Shown here piece by piece: positions 28,712 to 37,809 of a stretch of 64,000 nucleotides of DNA (positions within the stretch are counted from its first letter, which is position 1; every line of letters begins with the position of its first letter). Below the pieces are notes generated by a model. The model was not told where the DNA came from and did no database searches. It saw nothing but the letters and a program-made list of their open reading frames with translations. A program made the position numbers and the translations under genes. The stretch is from Pseudomonadota bacterium (GTDB taxonomy: Bacteria; Pseudomonadota; Alphaproteobacteria; Sneathiellales; Sneathiellaceae): contig JANSXH010000005.1 in the NCBI GenBank assembly GCA_024743055.1, positions 173,419 through 237,418 on the forward strand, given 5' to 3'.

Positions 28712-29296
28712 ATGAGTGAGAATACCCCCCCGGATTTTGAAGCCATGAAGAAAGCCATGGCAGCTGAATTGTCCAAGCATTGGAAGATGTTCCTGATACA
28801 GGGCATTGTCATGGGCATTTTGGGGGCTCTCGCCATTGCCTTGCCGCAGATTGCCACTCTGGCCATCGAAATTCTTATCGGCTGGTTGTTCTTTGTCGGT
28901 GGGATTGTTCGCGGCTTCACACTCTTTAGTGCCAAGAGATTACCGGGGTCGCTCTGGTCCATATTGACAGCAATCCTAGCGGTTGTTGTCGGCCTGATCC
29001 TGATCTTAGACCCCTTAAAAGGCACACTGACCTTGACCATGGTCCTGATCGCTCTGTTTATCGTGCAGGGGATTATCTCGATCATGCTGGCCCTGCAATT
29101 TCGGGAGCATCTGAACAGCTGGATTTGGACTCTGCTCAGTGGCGTGGTCGACCTCGTCCTGGCCTATCTCATCTGGAAAGGCTGGCCGGATAGTGCCAGT
29201 TGGGCCATCGGATTGCTCGTCGGTATCAATATGCTGTTTGCCGGTCTTTCCTTGGTCTTCACCGCTCTTGCTGCCCGAAATCAGGATCCGACTTAA
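28712..29296 (+). CDS. HdeD-family (DUF308) membrane protein
   Basis: 194 residues with six hydrophobic helices. MFLIQGIVMGILGALAIALP and GWLFFVGGIVRGFTLFSAKR are typical of HdeD/DUF308 proteins, an acid-stress-associated family of unknown mechanism. AAGGAG precedes the ATG. Its stop shares a 4-bp TTAA (29293-29296) with the convergent HAD gene. Confidence 0.85.
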   Translation: MSENTPPDFEAMKKAMAAELSKHWKMFLIQGIVMGILGALAIALPQIATLAIEILIGWLFFVGGIVRGFTLFSAKRLPGSLWSILTAILAVVVGLILILDPLKGTLTLTMVLIALFIVQGIISIMLALQFREHLNSWIWTLLSGVVDLVLAYLIWKGWPDSASWAIGLLVGINMLFAGLSLVFTALAARNQDPT

Positions 29297-30192
29297 GTCG
29301 TCGGTGCGATATAATCCGGGACAATGCCGGAGCTCTTGGTTAGCGCCGATATGTCCTGTCCTTTTAGGAGACCGTGATCGGTAATCAGGACCGTCCGAAC
29401 GCCGACAGCCGCCCCGCCGAGAATGTCTGTATGCAGCGTGTCGCCAACCATGGCGATCCGCTGCTTCTCGATGCCTTCTGACACAAGGGTCGCCACTACC
29501 TCCTCAAACATATTGCCGAAGGGTTTGCCAAAGAAAATGGGATCGCAGTTGGTTTTGTCCGCAAGCTCATGCGCAAAAAAGCCAGGCTCCAGCGAGAGAC
29601 CGTCTTCACGTGGTGCCACTATATCTGGATTACCGATCAGCAGCGGCCGCGGGCGCCGCCGGATACTTTCCAATAAACGCGCCTGCTGTTGATCTGTCCA
29701 GTTACTGGTACTGAGGAAGAAGAAGCCATCTGCCTGGTCATAGACATCCGCATCATCTTCCAGTCTCACTGTTCTGGCATTGATTTCCGATAAGCCGGCA
29801 TGGGCGGGGGCGGCCACGCCCCAGAGGCCATCGGCCAAGTGATCTTTCAAGGCAGCAAGAGCGATTTGACGGCTGGAAATAATCTGGTGATCCGCGAAGT
29901 CATAGCCAAGGCGCAGAAATTTCTGCCGGGTTTCCTCTCGGGTGAAAGTGGCGCTATTGGTAACGACATAGAGCTTCTTGCCGAGGCTGGAGAGTTCAGC
30001 CATTCGCTCAATGGCCCCATCAATACAGGTCTCCCCGACATTGAGAACCCCAAATGCATCCAGCAGGAAAACGTCAATATTTCCTGCCAGGTCCGACAGG
30101 TTTTCGATATTTATGGAGGAAGTGGGGAACTGCGCGGTTGGCAGGCGGTGCCGGATTTCCTCATAGCGTGCAAAGGCCGCCATCGCGTCCAT
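29293..30192 (-). CDS. HAD-superfamily phosphatase, subfamily IIA
   Basis: 299 residues from the ATG at 30192 (GGAG 8 bp upstream; upstream in-frame sequence lacks family similarity). Motif I is FLLDAFGVLNVG, with nucleophile D45 but an aromatic F47 where most HAD hydrolases have the second Asp; this occurs in one branch of subfamily IIA. Motif II is VVTNSA. The C-terminal motif is MVGDTLHTDILGGAAVGVRT. A phosphate-ester hydrolase, possibly for a sugar or nucleotide phosphate. It is divergent from the SDR gene at 30279. Confidence 0.88.
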   Translation of the reverse strand: MDAMAAFARYEEIRHRLPTAQFPTSSINIENLSDLAGNIDVFLLDAFGVLNVGETCIDGAIERMAELSSLGKKLYVVTNSATFTREETRQKFLRLGYDFADHQIISSRQIALAALKDHLADGLWGVAAPAHAGLSEINARTVRLEDDADVYDQADGFFFLSTSNWTDQQQARLLESIRRRPRPLLIGNPDIVAPREDGLSLEPGFFAHELADKTNCDPIFFGKPFGNMFEEVVATLVSEGIEKQRIAMVGDTLHTDILGGAAVGVRTVLITDHGLLKGQDISALTKSSGIVPDYIAPTT

Positions 30193-30278
30193 GTTCTTTC
30201 TCCAGTCTAAAAAATATGTCCGGCAATCCGGCAGCATGGTATAACACAGAAAAACAAGAAGAAAAGGGAGACAGATCT

Positions 30279-31013
30279 GTGAGTGATCTCGATTATACTG
30301 GAAAAACAGCCCTCGTTGTCGGCGGGTCGAGCGGCATCGGCAATGGCATCGCCCGATCCTTTCTGGATCGCGGTGCAGAGGTTCATATTTGGGGGACCCG
30401 GGCAACCGCCGCTGATTATGAGGATGAGGACGGATCCGATCTTTCAGGCCTTCACTATGATCAGATGGATGTTTCTGATTTTGAGGCGATCGAGGCCTAT
30501 GAACCGCCATTTGACAGTCTCGATATCCTCGTCCTGTCGCAAGGCACCGTGATCTATCGACGCGGCGAATTTGAGATGGCGGGCTGGCGGAAGGTCATGG
30601 ACATCAATCTTAATTCCCTGATGGCCTGCAGCCAGAAATTCCATCCAATGCTGGCGAAATCAAAGGGCTCTCTGGTCATTATCTCCTCCACCGCCGGCTT
30701 TCATGCGACCAAAGGCAATCCCGCATATAATGCCTCAAAAACCGGTGCGGTGGGCTTGACCCGCACCCTTGGTCAAGCCTGGGCGACGGATGGTATCCGG
30801 GTCAATGGGGTGGCACCGGGACTGGTCGATACCAAGCTGACCAAGGTCACCACTGATAACCCGAAGAGGCTGGCCGCGACGGAGGCTCAAATCCCGCTGC
30901 AGCGTCTTGGGCTGCCCGAAGAGATAGCCGGGGCCGTGCTGTTCCTGACATCCCCTCTTTCAAGCTATGTGGTCGGCCAAACAATCATCGTTGATGGCGG
31001 CCTGATCCTCTAA
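30279..31013 (+). CDS. short-chain dehydrogenase/reductase
   Basis: 244 residues from GTG 30279, chosen for GGGAG upstream and the family start [20 protein letters not shown]. Catalytic elements: IISSTAG serine, YNASK Tyr/Lys, [10 protein letters not shown] substrate loop, and [15 protein letters not shown] at the C-terminus. The sequence class is FabG-like, with NAD(P)H as cofactor. First gene of a two-SDR pair beside the LysR-controlled operon; 33 bp to the next SDR. Probably oxidises or reduces an alcohol/ketone intermediate. Confidence 0.9.
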   Translation: MSDLDYTGKTALVVGGSSGIGNGIARSFLDRGAEVHIWGTRATAADYEDEDGSDLSGLHYDQMDVSDFEAIEAYEPPFDSLDILVLSQGTVIYRRGEFEMAGWRKVMDINLNSLMACSQKFHPMLAKSKGSLVIISSTAGFHATKGNPAYNASKTGAVGLTRTLGQAWATDGIRVNGVAPGLVDTKLTKVTTDNPKRLAATEAQIPLQRLGLPEEIAGAVLFLTSPLSSYVVGQTIIVDGGLIL

Positions 31014-31046
31014 CCCTCTGCCACACATAAGAAGAAGGAAATTTCC

Positions 31047-31826
31047 ATGGCAAGACTATCCAAACTGAGCCGGTCGATCTCCGGCAAGATCGCCCATGTC
31101 ACCGGCGGGGCCAGCGGTATGGGCCGGGCGACAGCCCATCTCTTTGCCGATGAAGGCGCCCATGTCGCGGTGACAGACCTCAGCGAAGAGGGGGTTCAGA
31201 AAACGGTCAAGGAAATCACAGATAATGGCGGCTCAGCGGAAGGTTGGGCGCTTGACGTTGGCGATCTGGATCAGATCAATAAGGTCACCGAGGAGATTGC
31301 GGCGAAATTCGGCGGGCTTGATATTCTCGTCAATAATGCCGGTTTTTCCAAGCATATGAATGTGGAAGACGAGGACTTTGAATCCAACTGGGCCCGGCAT
31401 CTGGATGTGTTGCTGACGGCCCATGTGCGCTTGATCCGGGCCAGCCTGCCATATATGAAAAAATCCGACGGCGGCCGCATCGTCAATATCGCCTCAACAG
31501 AAGGCCTCGGTGCAACACCTGAGATCGCGCCCTATACCTCGGCCAAGCATGGGGTGATCGGACTGACCCGGTCTTTGGCGGTAGAGCTGCCGAAATACGG
31601 CATTACTGTCAATTGTATCTGCCCCGGCGCCATCCATACAGGCATCACGGCACGGATCAAGGATGAGCATAAGGAGATCTTCTCAAAACGGCGCATCCCG
31701 CTTCGCCGTTATGGGGAGCCCGAGGAAGTGGCACAGGCGACTTTAAGCCTGGTGCTGCCCGCCTCCTCCTATATCAACGGTGTCGCCCTGCCGGTCGATG
31801 CCGGACTGACCATCAAGAACGCGTAA
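31047..31826 (+). CDS. short-chain dehydrogenase/reductase
   Basis: 259 residues. Cofactor loop [17 protein letters not shown], acidic DLSE after beta-2 suggesting NAD rather than NADP, LVNNAGF, catalytic IVNIASTEG and [13 protein letters not shown], and a C-terminal [14 protein letters not shown]. Clear Shine-Dalgarno (AAGGAAA). It is not closely similar to the SDR before it. Its 3' end overlaps the convergent LysR gene by 14 bp. Likely part of the same catabolic pathway as the operon at 32850-38589. Confidence 0.9.
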   Translation: MARLSKLSRSISGKIAHVTGGASGMGRATAHLFADEGAHVAVTDLSEEGVQKTVKEITDNGGSAEGWALDVGDLDQINKVTEEIAAKFGGLDILVNNAGFSKHMNVEDEDFESNWARHLDVLLTAHVRLIRASLPYMKKSDGGRIVNIASTEGLGATPEIAPYTSAKHGVIGLTRSLAVELPKYGITVNCICPGAIHTGITARIKDEHKEIFSKRRIPLRRYGEPEEVAQATLSLVLPASSYINGVALPVDAGLTIKNA

Positions 31827-32721
31827 ACTTCGGCGGCGCGCCCGACAATCTGGCGGCAAACATATTTTTAAGCACTGTGGCCGCCGGACCAAGCTGCCGG
31901 TCCTCGCGGGTCAGGATGCCGACGGGACGCTGGATCACCGGATCCTTCAGCTTCAGGGCGACGATGTTCGATCGGTCGATGACCCTCAGGAAAGAGGCCA
32001 GGATGACCCCCGGCCCTGTTCCGGCTGCCACCAGCGCGGCAATGGTCTGAATGAGGGCCGGTTCCAGGGCTGTCCTGATCTGAATCTCCTGCCCGGCCAG
32101 GGCTTTATCGATGCTGCGCCGTACCGCTGTATCCTGAGAGGGCATGATCACCTGTTCATCGGTAATATCCCGCCAGCCGACGGATGTGTGCTTGGCCAAT
32201 GGATGATCCCGCGGGGCGACCAGCAGGATCTCGTCATCATAGAGCTGCTGAAAGCTCAGACCCCGCGCCTCATCAGGAACCGAGGCAAGGGCAAAATCCG
32301 CCTGCCCGTCCCGCACCTTGTCAATTACCGCATCCAAGACCCCATCATGGAGCTGCACCTGAATATCCGGATATTTTTGCCGGAACTCGACAATCACCCC
32401 CGGCAGCTGATTGAGGGACACCGAGGGAAAGGCAGCGACCGACACCTTGCCCGAGCGCAAGCTCGCCAGGTCCCGCATATGGATCATGGCCGCCTCTGAA
32501 TCCCGCACCACATTGCGGGCAAAGGGCAGGAATTCCGAGCCCATATCGGTCAGCTCCACCTGCCGGGTACTGCGTACCAGCAAGGTCACCGCCAGCGATG
32601 CCTCCAACTGCCGGATCAGCAAAGAGAGTGTCGGCTGGGTAATATTCAGCTCCTCGGCGGCGCGGGTGAAATGCAGATGCCGGGCGACGGCGTCAAAAGC
32701 ACGGAAATGCTTGAGGTTCAT
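31813..32721 (-). CDS. LysR-family transcriptional regulator
   Basis: 302 residues. Winged helix FRAFDAVARHLHFTRAAEEL with LNITQPTLSLLIRQLEASL; effector domain starting GKVSVAAFPSVSLNQLPGVI. Divergent from the aldehyde-dehydrogenase operon with 128 bp between the start codons, the usual layout for a LysR activator and its target. It is probably induced by a pathway intermediate. Confidence 0.92.
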   Translation of the reverse strand: MNLKHFRAFDAVARHLHFTRAAEELNITQPTLSLLIRQLEASLAVTLLVRSTRQVELTDMGSEFLPFARNVVRDSEAAMIHMRDLASLRSGKVSVAAFPSVSLNQLPGVIVEFRQKYPDIQVQLHDGVLDAVIDKVRDGQADFALASVPDEARGLSFQQLYDDEILLVAPRDHPLAKHTSVGWRDITDEQVIMPSQDTAVRRSIDKALAGQEIQIRTALEPALIQTIAALVAAGTGPGVILASFLRVIDRSNIVALKLKDPVIQRPVGILTREDRQLGPAATVLKNMFAARLSGAPPKFTRS

Positions 32722-32736
32722 TTATTTATACCAAAA

Positions 32737-32752
32737 ATCTATCAATACAGAT
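32737..32752. promoter_or_regulatory. imperfect dyad in the LysR/ALDH divergent promoter
   Basis: ATCTATCAATACAGAT has arms ATCTaT and AcAGAT (5 of 6 pairs). It lies within an AT-rich stretch flanked by TTATAC-like repeats at 32726 and 32755. It is the best symmetrical element between the two divergent starts and a candidate LysR site, although a strict T-N11-A core is not obvious. Confidence 0.35.
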
Positions 32753-32849
32753 CATTATACAATTTTACATATGAGTTGTCCTTGCCTAATCTTGATCCCG
32801 CGCCAAACAACAAACAACGACAGAGCGGCGAACAGAGGAGGACTTCATC

Positions 32850-34325
32850 ATGACCGCAGACAGCAGCCCGCTTCGGCTTGGCGATGATATTACCCTCCCC
32901 CTTGGTACAAGCTGGGATCTGGGAGAAGGCGCCGTCTTCTCCCTGACCAACCCGGCAAATGGCAGTTCCTTCGGATCCTTGAAGACCGCCTCCGTCACCC
33001 AGGTCAATAGCGCCATCGAGGCGGCCAATTCAGCCTCGCAAAAATCCGACTGGGCGCAATTGCCGCCCCATGAACGTGCGACCTGCCTCTACCGGGCAAG
33101 TGAGCTGATGACCGAACGCCGCGACAAGCTGGCCATGCTGCAAACCCTGGAAAACGGCAAGACGTTGAAGGAATCTCAGGGCCAGGTCACCAGCGCCGCC
33201 GGGATCACCCGCTATTTCGCCGCTGTCTGCGAAACCCTGACCGAGGAAATCTCCCCATCCCGCGGAAACTATCTCAGCGCCACAATGCATGAGCCCTATG
33301 GGGTGGTCACCGCGATCACGCCGTGGAACTCCCCGCTCACTATGGCGGCGCAGAAGATCGCCCCGGCCCTCGCCGCCGGAAATGCCGTGATCCTTAAACC
33401 CTCGGAGCTGACTTCTGTGGTCTCCATCGAGCTGGCCCGCTGTTTTATCGATGCCGGGCTGCCGGACGGTCTCTTAAGTGTGGTCCCGGGCGGCGCGGAT
33501 GTCGGGGAGGCCGTTGTCAGTCATGACGATGTCGGCATGATCTCCTTCACCGGCGGCACGGAAACCGGACGGCGGATTGCCTCTGCCGTGGCGCCCCGCT
33601 TTCTGCCCACCATATTGGAGCTGGGCGGCAAATCCCCCAATATTGTCTTTGCCGATGCCGATCTGGAACTGGCCGCCAAAGGTGTGACCTCCGCCATTTT
33701 CGGCTCCGGCGGTCAGTCCTGTGTGGCCGGATCGCGCCTGCTGGTGGAAGCCGCCATCTATGATGAGTTTATGGAAAGGGTGAAAGCCGAGACGGCAAAG
33801 ATAAAGGCCGGTGATCCTTTAGCCGAGGACAGCAATATCGGTCCCATGGCGTCTTTTGCGCAGCGGGAACGGGTCGAAAAATATGTCGATATCGCCAAAG
33901 AAGAAGGGGCGCGGATTACGGCAGGTGGCAGCCGCCCCGAGGGCGCCGCTTATGACAAAGGCGCCTATTTCCTGCCAACCATTGTTGAAGGGCTGCAGCC
34001 TACTTCCCGCCTGGTACAGGAAGAGATTTTTGGCGCCGTCCTTGTTGCCATGCCGTTTGAGGGTGCGGATCATGTGACCGCTCTCGCCAATGGCACGGAT
34101 TTCGGTCTCGCCGCCGGGATCTGGTCCCAGGATGTGACCAAGGCCTGGAATATGGGCCGGCAAATGCAGGTCGGTACCGTCTGGATCAACACCTATAAAC
34201 AGCTCAGCATCGCTGCCCCCTTTGGTGGCTACAAGGATAGTGGATTGGGCCGGGAAAAAGGCCTGCAGGGCCTGCGCGCCTATCAGCAGGCCAAAAGCCT
34301 CTATCTGGGCGGATTTCAGGGATAA
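32850..34325 (+). CDS. NAD(P)-dependent aldehyde dehydrogenase
   Basis: 491 residues, standard length. Contains TPWNSPLTMAAQKIAPALAA, the cofactor loop SFTGGTETGRRIAS, the catalytic Glu in LELGGKSPNIVFADADLE and catalytic Cys in GSGGQSCVAGSRL. It oxidises an aldehyde to a carboxylate in the cytoplasm. First gene of a five-gene plus-strand operon (19 bp to the next gene), with GGAGG before the ATG. Substrate unknown; context suggests an aldehyde formed by the SDR or dioxygenase steps. Confidence 0.93.
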   Translation: MTADSSPLRLGDDITLPLGTSWDLGEGAVFSLTNPANGSSFGSLKTASVTQVNSAIEAANSASQKSDWAQLPPHERATCLYRASELMTERRDKLAMLQTLENGKTLKESQGQVTSAAGITRYFAAVCETLTEEISPSRGNYLSATMHEPYGVVTAITPWNSPLTMAAQKIAPALAAGNAVILKPSELTSVVSIELARCFIDAGLPDGLLSVVPGGADVGEAVVSHDDVGMISFTGGTETGRRIASAVAPRFLPTILELGGKSPNIVFADADLELAAKGVTSAIFGSGGQSCVAGSRLLVEAAIYDEFMERVKAETAKIKAGDPLAEDSNIGPMASFAQRERVEKYVDIAKEEGARITAGGSRPEGAAYDKGAYFLPTIVEGLQPTSRLVQEEIFGAVLVAMPFEGADHVTALANGTDFGLAAGIWSQDVTKAWNMGRQMQVGTVWINTYKQLSIAAPFGGYKDSGLGREKGLQGLRAYQQAKSLYLGGFQG

Positions 34326-34343
34326 TAAAAGAAAGAAAAGCTC

Positions 34344-35270
34344 GTGACGGAACAGACAAGAACAGGATTTATCGGCCTCGGTGTGATGGGAGAGCCCATC
34401 TGCGCCAATATTATCAAGGCCGGATTCGGCCCGATGACGGTAATGGATCTCAATCCGGAACCGGTCGATAGAATGCTGGCGCTGGGGGCTGGAAAAGCGG
34501 AGAGCTTTGCTGATTTTGCCACGGCGTCGGACGTTATCTTCCTCTCCCTCCCCGGGGGGCCGGAGGTGGAGAAGATCGTGCTCGGACCCGGCGGCCTTCT
34601 CGAAAATGGACGGCCCAGTCAGATCATCGTTGATCTCAGTACCTGCCCGGTCGACCTCACCCGGGATATCCAGGCTAAAGCCGCAGATGCCGGGATTGAG
34701 TTCGCCGACGCCCCCGTGGCCCGGACCCGACAAGCTGCTATTGATGGCACCCTCAGTATTATGGTCGGCGGCAGTGCCGAATTGTTCGAAAAAATCCGAC
34801 CCTACCTTGCCGCCGCCGCCGAAGAGATTACCCATTGCGGTGAGATCGGCACCGGTCAGGTGGTCAAGCTGATGAACAATATGGTGCTGTTCCAGACGGT
34901 GGTGGCTTTGTCCGAAGCCCTTGTGACCGCAGAGCGGGCCGGAGTATCGCGGGAGACGTTGTCATCGATCCTCAGCCTTGGCTCTGCCGACAGTTTTGCG
35001 CTCCGTAATCATGGCAAAAAGGCCATGGTGCCGAACCGCTTCCCTTTGAGTGCTTTCGCCACGGACTATGCCCGTAAAGACATCAGCTATGCGCTCGCAT
35101 TGGCTGCTGATATGGGCGTTGAAACTCCGTCAGCCAAACTGGCGGAAGCGACCTTAAAGAAATCAAGCGACGCCGGATTTGGCGCCGAATATTTTCCGGC
35201 CCTGATCAATCTGGTCGCCGGAACTTCCTATGCGGATTACCAAAAGCAACTGGAAACAGATGATGAGTGA
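34344..35270 (+). CDS. 3-hydroxyisobutyrate/beta-hydroxyacid dehydrogenase-like oxidoreductase
   Basis: 308 residues, GTG start at 34344 with a purine-rich GAAAGAAAAG upstream. N-terminal dinucleotide fold TGFIGLGVMGEPICANI, substrate segment FADAPVARTRQAAIDGTLSIM (DAPVSGG-like, altered after DAPV), catalytic lysine in GTGQVVKLMNNM. Such enzymes interconvert a beta-hydroxyacid and its semialdehyde or reduce tartronate semialdehyde. The altered substrate loop suggests a different acid. Its stop overlaps the start region of the flavoprotein gene. Confidence 0.88.
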   Translation: MTEQTRTGFIGLGVMGEPICANIIKAGFGPMTVMDLNPEPVDRMLALGAGKAESFADFATASDVIFLSLPGGPEVEKIVLGPGGLLENGRPSQIIVDLSTCPVDLTRDIQAKAADAGIEFADAPVARTRQAAIDGTLSIMVGGSAELFEKIRPYLAAAAEEITHCGEIGTGQVVKLMNNMVLFQTVVALSEALVTAERAGVSRETLSSILSLGSADSFALRNHGKKAMVPNRFPLSAFATDYARKDISYALALAADMGVETPSAKLAEATLKKSSDAGFGAEYFPALINLVAGTSYADYQKQLETDDE

Positions 35271-36765
35271 TTTTGACTATGACGTGATTGTTGTCGGGGC
35301 CGGAAATGCCGCATTTTGTGCGGCTCTCTCGGCGGAGGAACAGGGCTGCCGGGTGCTGGTGCTGGAATGCGCGCCGGAAGATCTCAATGGCGGCAATTCG
35401 CGCTTCACCGCCGGGGCCATCCGTTTTGCCTATAACGGCGTCGAGGATCTGAAACAGATCATGCCCGATCTCACGGAGACCGAGATCGAGACCACGGATT
35501 TCGGTACCTATACGGAAGATCAGTTCTTCGATGACATGTTCCGGGTCACCCAGTACCGGACCGACCCTGATCTTTGCGAACTCCTCGTGCGCCGCAGTTT
35601 CGAGACACTGGACTGGATGCGCTCCAAGGGCGTGCGTTTCGTGCCCATCTATGGCCGTCAGGCTTTCAAGATTGACGGCAAGTTCAAGTTCTGGGGCGGA
35701 CTGACGGTGGAATCCTGGGGCGGCGGGCCCGGCCTTGTCGATGCCCTGACGGAGAGTGCAACCAAGCGCGGGGTGGATATCTGGTATGAGGCGCGGGCGC
35801 TTCATCTTCTTTTTGACGGCACCAGAGTTACCGGCGTCCATATGCGCCATAAGGGGGAGTTGAAAGACGTCACGGCAAAATCTGTTGTTCTGGCCAGCGG
35901 CGGGTTTCAATCAAGCCCGGAAATGCGCACCCGTTATCTCGGCCCGTCCTGGGATCTGGCGAAAGTACGAGGCACCGCCTTTAACAATGGCGACGGGGCC
36001 AAGATGGCCATGGATATTGGCGCCAGCACGGCGGGCAACTGGTCCGGCTGTCATGCGGTTGGCTGGGACCGCAATGCGCCGGAATTTGGCGACCTTGCCG
36101 TCGGCGATGGCTTTCAGAAGCATTCCTATCCATTTGGCATTCTGGTCAATGCGGAGGGCAATCGTTTCGTTGATGAAGGGGCGGATTTCAGGAACTACAC
36201 TTATGCCAAATATGGCCGGGTGATCCTCGCCCAGACCGGAAATTTCGCCTGGCAGATCTTTGATTCCAAAGTCACTCATTTGCTTCGCGATGAATATCGG
36301 ATCAAACAGGTCACAAAAGTCTCGGCCGATAGCCTGGAGGAGCTGGCACCAAAACTGGAAGGGGTGGATGCCGCGCAGTTCCTTAAAGCCGTGGCCGACT
36401 ATAACGATGCCGTGCAGACAGAGGTGCCCTTCGATCCCAATGTCAAGGATGGCCGCGGCACGAAGGGCCTCACAGTGCCCAAATCAAACTGGGCCAATAC
36501 CCTCGATACCGGGCCGTTTGAGGCCTATGCCGTGACCTGCGGGGTGACCTTTACCTTTGGCGGCTTGCGCATCGATACGGATGCCGCCGTCCAGAGTACG
36601 GATCGGGTGCCCCTTCCCGGGCTGTTTGCGGCGGGGGAGATTGTCGGCGGGATCTTCTATCACAACTATCCGGGCGGCACCGGGCTGATCAATGGTGCGG
36701 TGTTCGGTAAAATTGCCGGGGCGTCCGCCGCCCGATATTGTAAAAGCTCGGCCTCGGCCGCCTGA
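35263..36765 (+). CDS. FAD-dependent dehydrogenase resembling tricarballylate dehydrogenase (TcuA)
   Basis: 500 residues from ATG 35263 (or 35260), overlapping the previous stop. FAD motif VIVVGAGNAAFCAALSAEEQ at the N-terminus, then NGGNSRFTAGAIRFAYNG, which closely resembles my memory of Salmonella TcuA. VVLASGGFQSSP and the C-terminal GLFAAGEIVGGIFYHNYPGG complete the fumarate-reductase/succinate-dehydrogenase flavoprotein fold. TcuA oxidises tricarballylate to cis-aconitate and needs TcuB to pass on electrons. Neither TcuB nor the transporter TcuC is encoded here, so a different polycarboxylate or enone substrate is quite possible. Confidence 0.85.
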   Translation: MSDFDYDVIVVGAGNAAFCAALSAEEQGCRVLVLECAPEDLNGGNSRFTAGAIRFAYNGVEDLKQIMPDLTETEIETTDFGTYTEDQFFDDMFRVTQYRTDPDLCELLVRRSFETLDWMRSKGVRFVPIYGRQAFKIDGKFKFWGGLTVESWGGGPGLVDALTESATKRGVDIWYEARALHLLFDGTRVTGVHMRHKGELKDVTAKSVVLASGGFQSSPEMRTRYLGPSWDLAKVRGTAFNNGDGAKMAMDIGASTAGNWSGCHAVGWDRNAPEFGDLAVGDGFQKHSYPFGILVNAEGNRFVDEGADFRNYTYAKYGRVILAQTGNFAWQIFDSKVTHLLRDEYRIKQVTKVSADSLEELAPKLEGVDAAQFLKAVADYNDAVQTEVPFDPNVKDGRGTKGLTVPKSNWANTLDTGPFEAYAVTCGVTFTFGGLRIDTDAAVQSTDRVPLPGLFAAGEIVGGIFYHNYPGGTGLINGAVFGKIAGASAARYCKSSASAA

Positions 36766-36779
36766 GGAGGAGAAACATC

Positions 36780-37772
36780 ATGGCCTTCAGGTCATTTGGC
36801 GAACAAAGCAGCTATTATTTCAAGCAGCCCCATACAGACATTCCCACGGCGCCAGTGGTGAGCCAGGCCGACTGGCGCGGGCCGGAGATGAAAACCCGCC
36901 CCGGTGACTGGACCGTTACCTTGACAGCTGAGGATATCGCCGAAGTGAGCAACGCTGCCGACACAGCGCAAGCAGCTGGCATTCCTATGGAAAAACTCAA
37001 CCGGGATAATTTCCAGCTTGAGGCTCTCGGCGACAAGATTGCCGATTGGCGGCTGCGCATTCGAGACGGCGCCGGTTTCGTGCTGGTTCGCGGGCTACCT
37101 GTGGAGGACTGGGGCGTGGACAAGAGCACCCTCGCTTATTGGGGGATCGGCCATTATCTCGGGGTGCCGGGGGCGCAGAACCCGGACAACGAACTGCTCG
37201 GGCATGTCATCGACTATTCGGAAGAAAGTACAAACCCGCTCGTCCGACGCTATCGCACGGCGGGCAATATCGATTTTCACTGCGATGCCGCCGATGTGGT
37301 CGGGCTGCTTTGCCTGAATGCCGCGAAGGAAGGCGGGCAGAGCCGGATCGCCAGTTCTGTTGCTCTTTTCAACGAGACCTTCCGCACCCGCCCCGATCTG
37401 ATCCCGCGTCTGTTTGAGCCTTTCATGACTGACCGTCGCGGGGAGGAAAAAGAGGGTCAGCGTGGCTGGTATCCGCAGGCCATTTGCCGCCATGCGGACG
37501 GGGTGTTGCGCAGCTTCTATCACAGCGAATATATGCGCTCAGCCGCCCGCTTTACGGACAGCGGCGCCTATGATGACGCGACTTTGGGGGTTCTCGATCT
37601 CTATGACAGTCTCGCCGCCTCGCCGGATTTTTATCTCGATATGTATCTGGAGCCCGGCGATATGCAATTCATCTCCAACCACAGCATCGTCCATGCCCGC
37701 ACCGAATATCAGGACTATCCCGAACGCGAAAAGCGGCGGCATCTGTTGCGTCTCTGGCTGTCTCTCGCGTAA
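36780..37772 (+). CDS. TauD/TfdA-family 2-oxoglutarate/Fe(II) dioxygenase-like protein
   Basis: 330 residues. Iron ligands can be read: His167 and Asp169 (DFHCDAADVVGL) and a distal His305 in ISNHSIVHARTEY; the 2-oxoglutarate arginine is probably in RRHLLRLWL at the C-terminus. The N-terminal 90 residues form the usual lead region. Such enzymes hydroxylate or oxidatively cleave small acids using O2 and 2-oxoglutarate. A strong Shine-Dalgarno (GAGGAGGAG) lies 8 bp before the ATG. Fourth gene of the operon, 14 bp after the flavoprotein. Substrate unknown. Confidence 0.87.
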   Translation: MAFRSFGEQSSYYFKQPHTDIPTAPVVSQADWRGPEMKTRPGDWTVTLTAEDIAEVSNAADTAQAAGIPMEKLNRDNFQLEALGDKIADWRLRIRDGAGFVLVRGLPVEDWGVDKSTLAYWGIGHYLGVPGAQNPDNELLGHVIDYSEESTNPLVRRYRTAGNIDFHCDAADVVGLLCLNAAKEGGQSRIASSVALFNETFRTRPDLIPRLFEPFMTDRRGEEKEGQRGWYPQAICRHADGVLRSFYHSEYMRSAARFTDSGAYDDATLGVLDLYDSLAASPDFYLDMYLEPGDMQFISNHSIVHARTEYQDYPEREKRRHLLRLWLSLA

Positions 37773-37809
37773 ACTGCTGCCACCACTGAATTAAAAACAA
37801 GGAAAAATC

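Noticed and set aside
33819..34835. 338-codon minus-strand frame
   Set aside because: Opposite the aldehyde dehydrogenase and beta-hydroxyacid dehydrogenase genes; composition-driven, no recognisable domain.
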